A DNA stretch of 64,000 bases from Bacillus sp. Marseille-Q1617. Its GTDB lineage: Bacteria; Bacillota; Bacilli; Bacillales; Bacillaceae_B. The notes below the pieces were generated by a model. That model was not told the DNA's origin, made no database searches, and saw only the letters and a program-made list of their open reading frames with translations. The stretch spans positions 1,613,501 to 1,677,500 of the forward strand of contig NZ_CAHJXM010000001.1 of NCBI RefSeq assembly GCF_903645295.1. Direction: 5' to 3'. The first letter of the stretch is position 1, and every line of letters begins with the position of its first letter. Position numbers and translations under genes: made by a program. This document shows positions 40,994-49,667 of this stretch, piece after piece.

Positions 40994-41077
40994 TTGTGGC
41001 TTGAGGAGTTATCCTCATAACCACTGATCCCGATGTTCCGCTGCAATCCATCGCTTTTGTAAGAGCATCTGTTGGAA
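40994..41077 (+). promoter_or_regulatory. L19 ribosomal protein leader (autoregulatory RNA)
   Basis: A nested hairpin pairs GTGG (40996-40999) with CCAC (41021-41024) and GAGGA with TCCTC inside. A second pairs CGATG (41031-41035) with CATCG (41049-41053), and a third pairs GCTTT with AGAGC (41053-41066). Position and hairpin order fit the L19 leader of Bacillus, thought to let L19 control its own synthesis. Confidence 0.7.
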
Positions 41078-41090
41078 GGAGTTGAATAAG

Positions 41091-41435
41091 ATGCACAAAT
41101 TAATCGAAGATATTACTAAAGAACAGCTTCGCTCTGATCTACCATCTTTCCGTCCTGGTGATACTGTACGTGTACACGTTAACATCGTTGAGGGTACTCG
41201 TGAACGTATTCAGGTATACGAAGGTGTAGTAATCAAACGCCGTGGAGGCGGAATCAGCGAAACATTCACTGTTCGTAAAATTTCTTACGGTGTAGGTGTT
41301 GAGCGTACTTTCCCAGTACACACACCTAAAATCGCTAAATTAGAAGTAGTACGGCGCGGTAAAGTCCGTCGTGCGAAACTTTACTACCTGCGTAACCTTC
41401 GCGGTAAAGCGGCTCGTATTAAAGAAATTCGATAA
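41091..41435 (+). CDS. rplS: 50S ribosomal protein L19
   Basis: L19 lies at the interface of the two ribosomal subunits. The 114-residue product starts [20 protein letters not shown] and has [20 protein letters not shown] and [12 protein letters not shown] use the ATG at 41091 after GGAAGGAGTTG; the TTG at 41082 lies within that site. A structured leader precedes it and a perfect terminator follows. Confidence 0.97.
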   Translation: MHKLIEDITKEQLRSDLPSFRPGDTVRVHVNIVEGTRERIQVYEGVVIKRRGGGISETFTVRKISYGVGVERTFPVHTPKIAKLEVVRRGKVRRAKLYYLRNLRGKAARIKEIR

Positions 41436-41448
41436 TCAAGAACGTACG

Positions 41449-41476
41449 AAAAGGAGCTTGGAGACAAGCTCCTTTT
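41449..41476 (+). terminator. Terminator after rplS
   Basis: AAAAGGAGCTTG pairs perfectly with CAAGCTCCTTTT around GAGA, followed by CTTCTTG. Confidence 0.88.
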
Positions 41477-41717
41477 CTTCTTGTTTAATTTGTATTGGAT
41501 GAAGGTCCAGCATAATTTACTTGCTCTTTAAAACATCCTGCTGTTCATAATGAGTCAATCAGTAAATTTCCTGAGGGACATAATAAGAGTGGAATCCCCG
41601 GATTACCATGGTTCAGAGGTTGGGGCTAATGGAGTAATTCCTCCTTTTATAATGAGAAAAAAAGGATTTTCTAGTAGAATAGAAAAAGATAGGAAATTAC
41701 ATAGGGTGGTGGATGTG

Positions 41718-42257
41718 TTGGCGAAAGAGAAAAACGAGTGGTGGGAATGGATGAAGGCTCTTTTGATCGCGGTGGGCCTGGCGGCTATTATCAGATATTT
41801 TTTATTTGCACCGATCGTGGTTGACGGATTATCTATGACACCGACTTTAGAAAATGGCGATCGGATGATTGTTAATAAGCTAGGAGAGCCTGACAGATTC
41901 GATATCGTCGTATTTCATGCTCCAGAGCAAAAGGACTATATTAAACGTGTGATAGGCCTGCCCGGAGATAAGATAGAATATAAGAATGATACATTATACG
42001 TAAACGGCAAGGCCTTTAAAGAGCCATATTTACAAGAGTACAAAGAGCAGGTGAGTGAAGGTCCGTTAACAGAGGACTTTTCACTAAAAGATATCATAGA
42101 TAGAGAAACCGTACCTGAAGGCGAAATTTTTGTAATGGGTGACAACCGCCGATTCAGTAAGGACAGCCGTCATATCGGAACGATCCCATTTGAAGAAGTA
42201 ATCGGTGACACCAAATTCATTTATTGGCCTGTTAAAGATATGGGTATAGTGGAATAA
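41718..42257 (+). CDS. lepB: Type I signal peptidase
   Basis: Signal peptidase removes signal peptides from exported proteins on the outer face of the membrane. The 179-residue protein has one N-terminal membrane helix (about residues 12-32), catalytic Ser39 in [10 protein letters not shown], catalytic Lys76 in [11 protein letters not shown], and [14 protein letters not shown] near 145. I place the start at TTG 41718, 5-8 bases after GGGTGGTGG; the frame is open 56 codons further upstream but that part shows no homology. It belongs to the small SipS/LepB type and, unlike in B. subtilis, lies between rplS and rbgA. Confidence 0.92.
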   Translation: MAKEKNEWWEWMKALLIAVGLAAIIRYFLFAPIVVDGLSMTPTLENGDRMIVNKLGEPDRFDIVVFHAPEQKDYIKRVIGLPGDKIEYKNDTLYVNGKAFKEPYLQEYKEQVSEGPLTEDFSLKDIIDRETVPEGEIFVMGDNRRFSKDSRHIGTIPFEEVIGDTKFIYWPVKDMGIVE

Positions 42258-42286
42258 TAGTTAAAAGTAAGTTTGGAGGTGGTCAT

Positions 42287-43153
42287 ATGACGATACAATG
42301 GTTTCCGGGACATATGGCTAAAGCCCGCAGGCAGGTAAGCGAAAAATTAAAGCTCGTAGATATTGTCATTGAACTTGTGGATGCACGCATCCCATTATCT
42401 TCGAGGAATCCCATGATTGAAGAAATCATCGGGCAGAAGCCCCGGCTCGTCCTGCTTAACAAGGCAGATATGGCAGATCCGGTGAAAACCGATCAATGGA
42501 TCTCTTATTTTGAAGAACGCGGTATCACAGCACTTGCTGTAAATGCCCAGGGTGGAAAAGGTCTCCATTCAATCGTTCAATCAGCGAAAGAAATCCTTAA
42601 AGAGAAATTTGACCGTATGAAGTCCCGCGGTATGAGACCCCGTGCTATAAGAGCGATGATTGTGGGGATACCTAATGTTGGAAAATCTACGCTAATCAAT
42701 CGTCTTGCAAAAAAGAATATCGCCAAGACTGGAAATACTCCAGGAGTAACAAAAGCCCAGCAATGGATCAAAGTGGGCAAAGAACTTGAACTTCTTGATA
42801 CCCCTGGGATTCTTTGGCCAAAATTCGAAGATCAACAAGTCGGTTATAAACTCGCTCTTACAGGAGCAATCAAAGATACCATCTTGAATTTACAGGATAT
42901 CGCATTATTTGGTTTGAAATTCCTCGAGGCTCATTACCCTGAACGTTTGATGGAACGCTACAGCCTTGACGAGATTCCGGACGAAATCCTTGAGAAATTC
43001 GATGCAGTAGGTAAAAAGCGGGGATGCCTGATGGGTGGGGGCCAAGTCGATTACGATAAGACTTCAGAAGTGATCATCCGTGATATCAGGAGTGTCCAGC
43101 TTGGGCCGATGACATTCGATATGATCGAAGAGTTGGAAAGCGAAGAGGAATGA
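42287..43153 (+). CDS. rbgA: Ribosome biogenesis GTPase RbgA (YlqF)
   Basis: RbgA is a GTPase required for a late step of 50S subunit assembly. The 288-residue protein has a circularly permuted G domain, with NKADM (G4, about residues 58-62) before GIPNVGKST (G1, about 126-134) and LLDTPGIL (G3), and the N-terminal [13 protein letters not shown] that includes the catalytic His. The C-terminal ANTAR-like RNA-binding part follows. GGAGGTGG precedes the ATG. Confidence 0.96.
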   Translation: MTIQWFPGHMAKARRQVSEKLKLVDIVIELVDARIPLSSRNPMIEEIIGQKPRLVLLNKADMADPVKTDQWISYFEERGITALAVNAQGGKGLHSIVQSAKEILKEKFDRMKSRGMRPRAIRAMIVGIPNVGKSTLINRLAKKNIAKTGNTPGVTKAQQWIKVGKELELLDTPGILWPKFEDQQVGYKLALTGAIKDTILNLQDIALFGLKFLEAHYPERLMERYSLDEIPDEILEKFDAVGKKRGCLMGGGQVDYDKTSEVIIRDIRSVQLGPMTFDMIEELESEEE

Positions 43154-43156
43154 AAT

Positions 43157-43211
43157 AAAGATAGAGGCTCTTTAAAGAGGTAAACGCCCTTTATGGATGC
43201 CTCTTTATTTT
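43157..43211 (+). terminator. Terminator after rbgA
   Basis: AAAGATAGAGGC pairs with GCCTCTTTATTTT across a longer internal region and ends in TTTATTTTT. Confidence 0.7.
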
Positions 43212-43251
43212 TGTGAGAAAGATCCGATATATAGAAAAGGAGTACAATTCA

Positions 43252-44028
43252 TTGGACCTGAAAAATATGACGATCAAGGAAATCAAGTCGCTTGTAGATA
43301 AGATGTCAAAAGATGATCCGCTGATGAAACGATTACATCAAGACAAAAGAAAAGGTGTACAAAAAATCATAGAGAACTATAACCGGAACCAGCAAAGGCT
43401 CGAAAAAGAAAAGGAAGACTTTGCGATTCTGACTGTCTTTGAAAAGAAATTATACGGGGAAGGTTTTTCATTGATTGCAGGTATAGACGAAGTGGGCAGG
43501 GGACCATTGGCAGGACCTGTCGTTGCTGCCGCGGTCATTTTACCTCAAGACTTTTACCTGGCAGGCTTGAACGACAGTAAAAAGCTATCTGAATCGAAAA
43601 GAAATGAATATTTTGACGTGATCCGGGAAGAAGCTCATTCCATAGGAATCGGGATGATTGAAGCAGACGAAATCGATTCGATAAATATTTATGAAGCCAC
43701 AAAGAAAGCAATGCTCCATGCCATCGCAAATCTGGATTATCAACCGGATTATCTATTGATCGATGCCATGAAACTGCAAACTCCTTATCCGCAAGAATCA
43801 ATCATAAAAGGGGATTCGAGGAGTATTTCAATTGCTGCAGCTTCAATCATTGCGAAAGTGACACGTGATAAACTCATGAAAGATTATGCTGTGAAATACC
43901 CTGGATATGGATTTGAGCAAAACGCCGGCTACGGGACCAGGGAACATCTGGACGGTTTAAGCGAAAAAGGGGTAACACCGATACACAGAAGGAGTTTTGC
44001 TCCGGTAAAAGACTGTGACTTGAAATGA
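43252..44028 (+). CDS. rnhB: Ribonuclease HII
   Basis: RNase HII removes ribonucleotides from DNA and RNA-DNA hybrids. The 258-residue protein has the catalytic motif GIDEVGRGPLAGPV (about residues 76-89), LNDSKKLSE, DAMKL and the C-terminal HRRSFAP. The N-terminal 60 residues are helical and basic. I place the start at TTG 43252, nine bases after AAAAGGAG; the frame is open back to a GTG at 43213, which has no ribosome-binding site. The length agrees with 255 in B. subtilis. Confidence 0.93.
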   Translation: MDLKNMTIKEIKSLVDKMSKDDPLMKRLHQDKRKGVQKIIENYNRNQQRLEKEKEDFAILTVFEKKLYGEGFSLIAGIDEVGRGPLAGPVVAAAVILPQDFYLAGLNDSKKLSESKRNEYFDVIREEAHSIGIGMIEADEIDSINIYEATKKAMLHAIANLDYQPDYLLIDAMKLQTPYPQESIIKGDSRSISIAAASIIAKVTRDKLMKDYAVKYPGYGFEQNAGYGTREHLDGLSEKGVTPIHRRSFAPVKDCDLK

Positions 44029-44045
44029 TAGGGGAGTAATAAGAG

Positions 44046-45830
44046 ATGAATGACATTCAAGGAGCATACAATTCACAAGCTTCATCCCATGTAAAAAGCA
44101 AGCCGTTCTCCATGCAGGACGGAAGGATTCTACATGTATCTGTACATAAGCTTATTGGAGATGGTATGGCTGAGGTATCCTCCGCAGGTCAAAAGTTCAT
44201 CGCAAAGCTTGATGCGCCCCTGGAGACAGGCAGACACTATTTAGTCAGGGTAAATCAAACGGAAGACATGCTAAGTCTCAGTCTCATTCAAAAGATTCCA
44301 GGAGAAAAAAATAGTGCAAATGCAGCACAGGCTTTGATCAACCAATTACATAAGCAGCCCGCCGACAAAGTACTCCTCAATGTTGTAAAAGAAATGATCG
44401 ACAATAAGATCCCTGTCACCAAGGAACTCATTCAATTTGCATCAGAACAGATCAATACCGGGAATCTAAAAACACGACTCCCGGTATTGATTCATATGCT
44501 GAAAAATCATCTGCCTTTGTCAGAGAAGGTGATGCTCTCATTGGAAGCAGGAAAGGCTCAGGATACTTTCAGCGGACTGTTAAACAGCCTTAAAGAGCGT
44601 TTAACAGTATCAGGATCCGAGCATGACACGCTGATTCTCATTAAGAAGATTCAAGAACCTCTTCAGTTTCATACTGCAAAGCAAATGGCGATTAAAGCGA
44701 TGGAAAATGCACTGAATCAGTCAGAACCCTTTTCAAAACGACTCGGAAATTTTGAGCTGCTGAAGTCTTTGGGAATACTTCCTAAAGACCTTACCTTTCA
44801 TCGGCTGACCGAAGGATTGAAGAGTTCGCTTTCCAGTGCATTAGTTGAAAACAATACCATAATCAAGCAACTTCAAACACTAATGGCCAATATGAAGGAA
44901 GTGCTTGCTCTTCAGGATTCTAAATCCTTGAAGGAACTGGATAAAATCATTTCTACGTTAGCTGCTGAAGGAAGTAAAGAGGGGACGGCTAATAGAAAAA
45001 GTATCGAACAAGTCGTGAAATATACCTTGGAACACTCATCGGATGGAAAGACGGGGAATGTGATTGATCTGTTGGGTGATAGCAAAAAGCAACAGCTCGA
45101 AAGGAACTATTCCACGCTTCTCTCAAAATGGGAATCCAGGCTGCCGCTAACAAATGAAGGGAAAATCTTCAACATGATAAGCGCTGGTATTGACGCAGAA
45201 TTGATGTCCAATCTGAGAGGCGAAGATTTGGGACAAGCCTTGAAAAAAATGTTGCGCACATTCGGATTCAATTTAGAATCCCAGCTTCACAGCCAGCCGC
45301 AAAACGCTGCTGCTTCTACAACACTAAAAGAGAAGCTGACCCAGTTATTCCTTTACCACCCGGGTGCAGAAATAAGGGACCTTGCAGAAAGGCTCGTGAT
45401 GAAAATGAACCACCCGGCTCTGATTTCATGGGAGCAATCCTCCATTATGAATATCGTCCACCAATTCCCGCTGTATTTATTCGGACGTCACACAGACATA
45501 ACCGTGCAGTGGATGGGAAAAGAAAAAGAAAAGGGAAAAATCGACAGTGATCACTGCAGAATCTTATTCTATCTCCAATTGGACAGCCTTAAAGAAACAC
45601 TTGTGGACATGCACGTGCAAAACAGGGTCATTTCTCTATCAATCTGGAATGAACAAGATTCAGTGAATCAATATTTTCAATCATTCATCCCGGCCCTTAA
45701 AGATTCACTCCACCGGATGAATTATCAGCTTTCTTCGGTGAAGGTGAAAAAACCGGAAAATCAAGATGCCTTTACGCAGATGCAAGAGATTCAGAACGTC
45801 TCTTATACAGGAGTGGATTTGAAAATATGA
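44046..45830 (+). CDS. ylqG: YlqG, FliK-like protein
   Basis: The 594-residue product is long, mostly helical and rich in Ser, Gln and Lys, with no signal peptide or membrane helix. Its last part (about residues 465-580) has a pattern resembling the FliK hook-length domain: alternating hydrophobic segments (RILFYLQLDSLKETLVDM, VISLSIWNE), then a helix with FIPALKDSLHRMNYQLSSVKV. It overlaps ylqH, a FlhB C-terminal domain homologue, by four bases (ATGA). FliK normally acts on that FlhB domain, so the pair suggests a switch-like interaction. The function is not established. Confidence 0.75.
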   Translation: MNDIQGAYNSQASSHVKSKPFSMQDGRILHVSVHKLIGDGMAEVSSAGQKFIAKLDAPLETGRHYLVRVNQTEDMLSLSLIQKIPGEKNSANAAQALINQLHKQPADKVLLNVVKEMIDNKIPVTKELIQFASEQINTGNLKTRLPVLIHMLKNHLPLSEKVMLSLEAGKAQDTFSGLLNSLKERLTVSGSEHDTLILIKKIQEPLQFHTAKQMAIKAMENALNQSEPFSKRLGNFELLKSLGILPKDLTFHRLTEGLKSSLSSALVENNTIIKQLQTLMANMKEVLALQDSKSLKELDKIISTLAAEGSKEGTANRKSIEQVVKYTLEHSSDGKTGNVIDLLGDSKKQQLERNYSTLLSKWESRLPLTNEGKIFNMISAGIDAELMSNLRGEDLGQALKKMLRTFGFNLESQLHSQPQNAAASTTLKEKLTQLFLYHPGAEIRDLAERLVMKMNHPALISWEQSSIMNIVHQFPLYLFGRHTDITVQWMGKEKEKGKIDSDHCRILFYLQLDSLKETLVDMHVQNRVISLSIWNEQDSVNQYFQSFIPALKDSLHRMNYQLSSVKVKKPENQDAFTQMQEIQNVSYTGVDLKI

Positions 45831-46111
45831 CATCACATCCAAGAAAAGAAGCAATCGCCCTTGGATACGATCAATCAGGTGAATCTGCACCGAGGGTCCT
45901 GGCTAAGGGAAAAGGCATCATTGCGGAAAATATCATTTCTAAAGCAAATGAACACGGGGTTGCGATTCAGGAGGATAAAAGTCTTTTATCTCTCCTCGGC
46001 AGGCTCGATATCGGTGAGTCCATCCCTGAAGAGCTCTATGGAGCTGTAGCGGAAGTGTTTGCCTTTATATACAGACTGGATAAAGAAATGGAAAATAGTA
46101 AACGCCGATAA
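45827..46111 (+). CDS. ylqH: YlqH, stand-alone FlhB C-terminal domain protein
   Basis: The 94-residue product matches the cytoplasmic C-terminal domain of the flagellar export protein FlhB (FlhB_CC): KEAIALGYDQSGESAPRVLA, then AKGKGIIAENI and a final helix LYGAVAEVFAFIYRL. It begins almost exactly where FlhB is cut at its NPTH motif; here HPRK stands in place of that motif. No membrane segment is present. Stand-alone FlhB domains of this kind (FlhX-type) can partly replace the cleaved FlhB fragment in other bacteria. Confidence 0.85.
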   Translation: MTSHPRKEAIALGYDQSGESAPRVLAKGKGIIAENIISKANEHGVAIQEDKSLLSLLGRLDIGESIPEELYGAVAEVFAFIYRLDKEMENSKRR

Positions 46112-46285
46112 GTTGGAGTAGTTCGAAAATAGTCGAAAATAATTTTATGAGAATAATAAATTGCAGCTGTAAAAGAGTTGATAACCCGCCAAATAATGTG
46201 AATCAGGATGAAGACTGTTCAGAATTTTTAAATTAATATAATATTTTTAGCATAATGGTAGACAGATAAACTGTCATTTTATACA

Positions 46286-46300
46286 ATGAAAGCGCAGTCT
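46286..46300 (+). promoter_or_regulatory. Possible CcpA site (cre) upstream of sucC
   Basis: ATGAAAGCGCAGTCT matches the cre consensus in its first half (TGAAAGCG) and imperfectly in its second. It lies about 35 bases upstream of sucC. CcpA control is plausible for a citric acid cycle gene but unproven. Confidence 0.3.
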
Positions 46301-46332
46301 ATTTTTTGAAGAGTTTGATAGGAGGATGGAAA

Positions 46333-47493
46333 ATGAATATCCATGAATATCAAGGTAAAGAAATCCTCAGAAATTACGGGGTGTCCGTACCAAATGGTAA
46401 AGTGGCTTTTACAGCTGAAGAAGCAGTAGAAGCGGCGAAAACGCTAAATTCAAGCGTTTATGTAGTAAAAGCACAAATTCACGCAGGTGGCCGCGGTAAA
46501 GCGGGCGGTGTCAAGATTGCTAAGAGCCTTGACGAAGTGCGTACATATGCAGAAGAGTTACTAGGGAAAACATTGGTCACTCATCAGACTGGTCCGGAAG
46601 GTAAGGAAGTAAAGCGCTTACTTATCGAAGAGGGCTGTGATATCAAGAAAGAGTATTATGTTGGACTAGTATTGGACCGTGCCACTTCACAGGTTGTTCT
46701 GATGGCTTCCGAAGAAGGCGGAACTGAAATTGAAGAAGTTGCGGAAGCGACTCCTGAAAAAATCTTTAAAGAGTACATCGATCCAGTGGTAGGATTGACT
46801 GGATTCCAGGCACGCCGTATCGCATTCAACATCAATATTCCAAAAGAGCTAGTGAATAAAGCTGCGAAATTTATGTTGGGACTTTACAACGTGTATGTCC
46901 AAAAGGATGCTTCAATCGTTGAAATCAACCCTTTGGTTGTGACTGGTGATGGGGATGTAATGGCATTGGATGCGAAGTTCAACTTCGATTCAAACGCATT
47001 ATACCGTCAAAAGAATGTCACGGAATTACGGGACCTTGAAGAAGAAGATGCAAAAGAAATCGAAGCTTCTAAGTACGACCTAAGTTATATTTCATTGGAC
47101 GGTAACATTGGCTGCATGGTCAATGGTGCAGGACTTGCAATGGCAACGATGGACATCGTGAAGCATTACGGCGGAGATCCGGCTAACTTCCTTGATGTAG
47201 GGGGCGGTGCAACTGCTGAGAAAGTAACGGAAGCATTCAAGATCATCCTTTCTGATGAAAACGTAAAAGGTATTTTTGTCAATATCTTTGGCGGAATCAT
47301 GAAATGTGATGTGATCGCAACCGGTGTTGTTGAAGCAGCTAAGCAAATCGGTCTGGAAGTACCGTTAGTCGTTCGCCTTGAAGGTACTAATGTAGATTTA
47401 GGTAAAGAGATCCTGAATAAGTCCGGATTGAATATCATTGCAGCTGAATCAATGGCAGATGGTGCACAAAAAATCGTTGAGCAAGTAGGCTAA
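46333..47493 (+). CDS. sucC: Succinyl-CoA synthetase beta subunit
   Basis: With SucD this cycle enzyme converts succinyl-CoA to succinate and makes ATP or GTP. The 386-residue protein has an N-terminal ATP-grasp fold ([17 protein letters not shown], then [13 protein letters not shown] near residues 45-57) and a C-terminal ligase domain with [13 protein letters not shown] use the ATG at 46333 after GATAGGAGGATGG; a nine-residue in-frame extension is not conserved. sucD follows after 16 bases. Confidence 0.97.
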   Translation: MNIHEYQGKEILRNYGVSVPNGKVAFTAEEAVEAAKTLNSSVYVVKAQIHAGGRGKAGGVKIAKSLDEVRTYAEELLGKTLVTHQTGPEGKEVKRLLIEEGCDIKKEYYVGLVLDRATSQVVLMASEEGGTEIEEVAEATPEKIFKEYIDPVVGLTGFQARRIAFNINIPKELVNKAAKFMLGLYNVYVQKDASIVEINPLVVTGDGDVMALDAKFNFDSNALYRQKNVTELRDLEEEDAKEIEASKYDLSYISLDGNIGCMVNGAGLAMATMDIVKHYGGDPANFLDVGGGATAEKVTEAFKIILSDENVKGIFVNIFGGIMKCDVIATGVVEAAKQIGLEVPLVVRLEGTNVDLGKEILNKSGLNIIAAESMADGAQKIVEQVG

Positions 47494-47509
47494 GAAAGGC
47501 GGGGGACAA

Positions 47510-48412
47510 ATGAGCGTATTTATTAATAAGGATACAAAGGTTGTTGTACAGGGGATCACTGGATCAACAGCTCTTTTCCATACAAAGCAAATGCTTGAAT
47601 ACGGCACACAAATCGTGGCAGGTGTCACACCTGGTAAAGGCGGAACTGAGGTTGAAGGCGTACCTGTCTTCAATACAGTTGAAGAAGCTAAGAAAGCAAC
47701 AGGAGTCAACGCTTCAGTAATCTATGTTCCTGCTCCATTTGCAGCAGATGCAATCATGGAAGCGGTTGATGCTGAACTTGATTTAGCTATTTGTATCACA
47801 GAGCATATCCCGGTACTCGATATGGTTAAAGTGAAACGTTATATGGAAGGCAAGAAAACACGTCTGGTAGGACCAAACTGTCCGGGAGTCATCACTCCTG
47901 AAGAATGTAAAATCGGTATCATGCCTGGATACATTCATACAAAAGGCCATGTGGGCGTTGTATCCCGTTCAGGGACATTGACATACGAAGCCGTCCATCA
48001 GCTTTCCCAAGCTGGAATCGGCCAGTCAACTGCCGTTGGTATCGGTGGAGATCCAGTAAATGGAACGGATTTCATTGATGTATTGAAAGCTTTCAATGAA
48101 GACGAAGATACGTATGCAGTCATCATGATCGGTGAAATCGGAGGAACGGCTGAGGAAGAAGCAGCTGAGTGGATCAAAGCCAATATGACCAAGCCTGTAG
48201 TAGGCTTCATCGGTGGACGTACGGCTCCTCCAGGAAAACGCATGGGGCATGCCGGTGCAATCATTTCAGGAGGTAAAGGAACGGCTGATGAAAAGATCCG
48301 CGTGATGAACGAATGTGGAATTCAAGTGGCTCCTACTCCTTCTGATATGGGAGAAACATTAATTAAGGTTCTTAAAGAAGAAGGAATCTTCGATAAATGT
48401 AAAACACATTAA
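47510..48412 (+). CDS. sucD: Succinyl-CoA synthetase alpha subunit
   Basis: SucD binds CoA and carries the phosphohistidine of the succinyl-CoA synthetase. The 300-residue protein starts with a CoA-binding Rossmann domain ([18 protein letters not shown], about residues 11-28) and has the phosphorylated His in [11 protein letters not shown] near residue 247. GGCGGGGGAC precedes the ATG. A hairpin follows, so sucCD forms a two-gene unit. Confidence 0.97.
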   Translation: MSVFINKDTKVVVQGITGSTALFHTKQMLEYGTQIVAGVTPGKGGTEVEGVPVFNTVEEAKKATGVNASVIYVPAPFAADAIMEAVDAELDLAICITEHIPVLDMVKVKRYMEGKKTRLVGPNCPGVITPEECKIGIMPGYIHTKGHVGVVSRSGTLTYEAVHQLSQAGIGQSTAVGIGGDPVNGTDFIDVLKAFNEDEDTYAVIMIGEIGGTAEEEAAEWIKANMTKPVVGFIGGRTAPPGKRMGHAGAIISGGKGTADEKIRVMNECGIQVAPTPSDMGETLIKVLKEEGIFDKCKTH

Positions 48413-48417
48413 TCAAT

Positions 48418-48464
48418 CAGATGTAAGAGGCTGGGCATGTTTGCTTTCAGCCTCTTTGCATCTG
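48418..48464 (+). terminator. Hairpin after sucD
   Basis: CAGATG and AGAGGCTG pair with CAGCCTCT and CATCTG around a loop of about 13 bases. The stem is strong but no long T run follows. Confidence 0.65.
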
Positions 48465-48495
48465 TTCCCTATTAAACTATCTACAGGAGGCTCGA

Positions 48496-49371
48496 ATGAA
48501 GGAAATAACCCGCTTGCTATTTCAGATGCAGCATTGCAGAGGTCTTGGGCTGAAAGGGACTAAGCTGCTATTATCCAGGATGTCAAACCCCTCAGGGATC
48601 TACGATCTATCTCCAGCTTCAATACAGCAACTATCGCAGTCAACAGCATCAAATGCTGAAATGTTTCACAGCGATCTCCACACCATTCCATTCCATATAT
48701 ATGAAGAACGTTATCGCAGGAATGAGATTCATTGGCTATCATTATATGATGAAGAATATCCCGAACTTCTTAAAAATGTGTATGATCCCCCGTTTATCAT
48801 TTTTCTGAAAGGAAAAAAAGAGCTCCTTCACTTTCCTATAAAGCTTGCAGTTGTCGGTTCGAGGCAGGCTACCTCTTATACCGAAGATAATCTCCGAAAA
48901 ATGATGCCGGAACTGGCAGGAAAGGAGATAGTGATTGTCAGCGGGCTTGCCCGGGGGGCAGATACAATGGCCCACAAAATGGCTATCCACTGCAAAGGGC
49001 ATACCATAGGTGTGATAGCGGGTGGATTCCAGCATATCTATCCGCATGAAAATATTCAGCTTGCCGAATACATGATGAAGCATCAGCTCGTTATATCTGA
49101 ATATCCCCCCCATACAAAACCTCAGAAATGGCAGTTCCCTATCAGAAACAGGATCATAAGCGGTCTATCCCATGCAATATTAGTAACGGAAGCAGAAAAG
49201 AAGAGCGGCACCTTTATTACGGCAGACTATGCGTTGAATGAAGGAAGAGAAATTCTCTGTATTCCAGGGGCCCTCGATCATAAGCTTTCCGAAGGAACCA
49301 ATACCTTGATAAAAGAAGGGGCTAAAATGGTATTATCTATAGAAGATATTTTTTCTGAGCTCCATGTATAA
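48496..49371 (+). CDS. dprA: DNA processing protein DprA
   Basis: DprA protects incoming single-stranded DNA during natural transformation and loads RecA on it. The 291-residue protein has a short N-terminal helical domain and the Rossmann-like core with AVVGSRQAT, IVSGLARGADTMAH (about residues 156-169), RNRIISGLS and GTFITADYALNEGRE. GGAGGC precedes the ATG. Its presence shows that the core competence machinery is at least partly kept; the late competence genes are not in the window. Confidence 0.95.
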   Translation: MKEITRLLFQMQHCRGLGLKGTKLLLSRMSNPSGIYDLSPASIQQLSQSTASNAEMFHSDLHTIPFHIYEERYRRNEIHWLSLYDEEYPELLKNVYDPPFIIFLKGKKELLHFPIKLAVVGSRQATSYTEDNLRKMMPELAGKEIVIVSGLARGADTMAHKMAIHCKGHTIGVIAGGFQHIYPHENIQLAEYMMKHQLVISEYPPHTKPQKWQFPIRNRIISGLSHAILVTEAEKKSGTFITADYALNEGREILCIPGALDHKLSEGTNTLIKEGAKMVLSIEDIFSELHV

Positions 49372-49459
49372 AGTTCCAGAAAATTATATAAAATCATGTA
49401 ATAAAGCATCACTTTTTCCATCAAATAGAGATTTTATAGCAGTATTTTATACAAAAAGG

Positions 49460-49486
49460 TTGCAATTCTTTGCAAACTGTTATACA
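49460..49486 (+). promoter_or_regulatory. Candidate promoter for topA
   Basis: TTGCAA (49460-49465) and an extended -10 TGTTATACA (TG at 49478) are 15 bases apart. TTGCAA occurs three times nearby (49460, 49470, 49489). Initiation here would give a leader of about 170 bases. Confidence 0.4.
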
Positions 49487-49532
49487 TTTTGCAACAGGTA
49501 TCGAAAACAATAGAAGAGAAGTTAACGAGATA

Positions 49533-49619
49533 ACCGGGGTGAAAACTCCGCACTGAATGAAAAAACTTTATACTGTATGGAGAGGCATGAAACCGTTTAC
49601 CTCGGTGCCTTTTATACAG
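49533..49619 (+). promoter_or_regulatory. Structured leader upstream of topA
   Basis: CGGGGT pairs with ACTCCG around a GAAA tetraloop (one G-T pair). Downstream, CTGTAT (49573-49578) pairs with ATACAG (49614-49619), with AGGCA/TGCCT and CCG/CGG inside. No T-run follows, so it is not a plain terminator. The identity is unknown. Confidence 0.5.
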
Positions 49620-49667
49620 GTTGTAAAATAAACAGTGATTATTATCCTCTTCAAGGAGGCATATTGG

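Noticed and set aside
41550..41717. A 56-codon upstream extension of lepB
   Set aside because: It is not conserved and adds residues before the membrane anchor; GGGTGGTGG supports the TTG at 41718.
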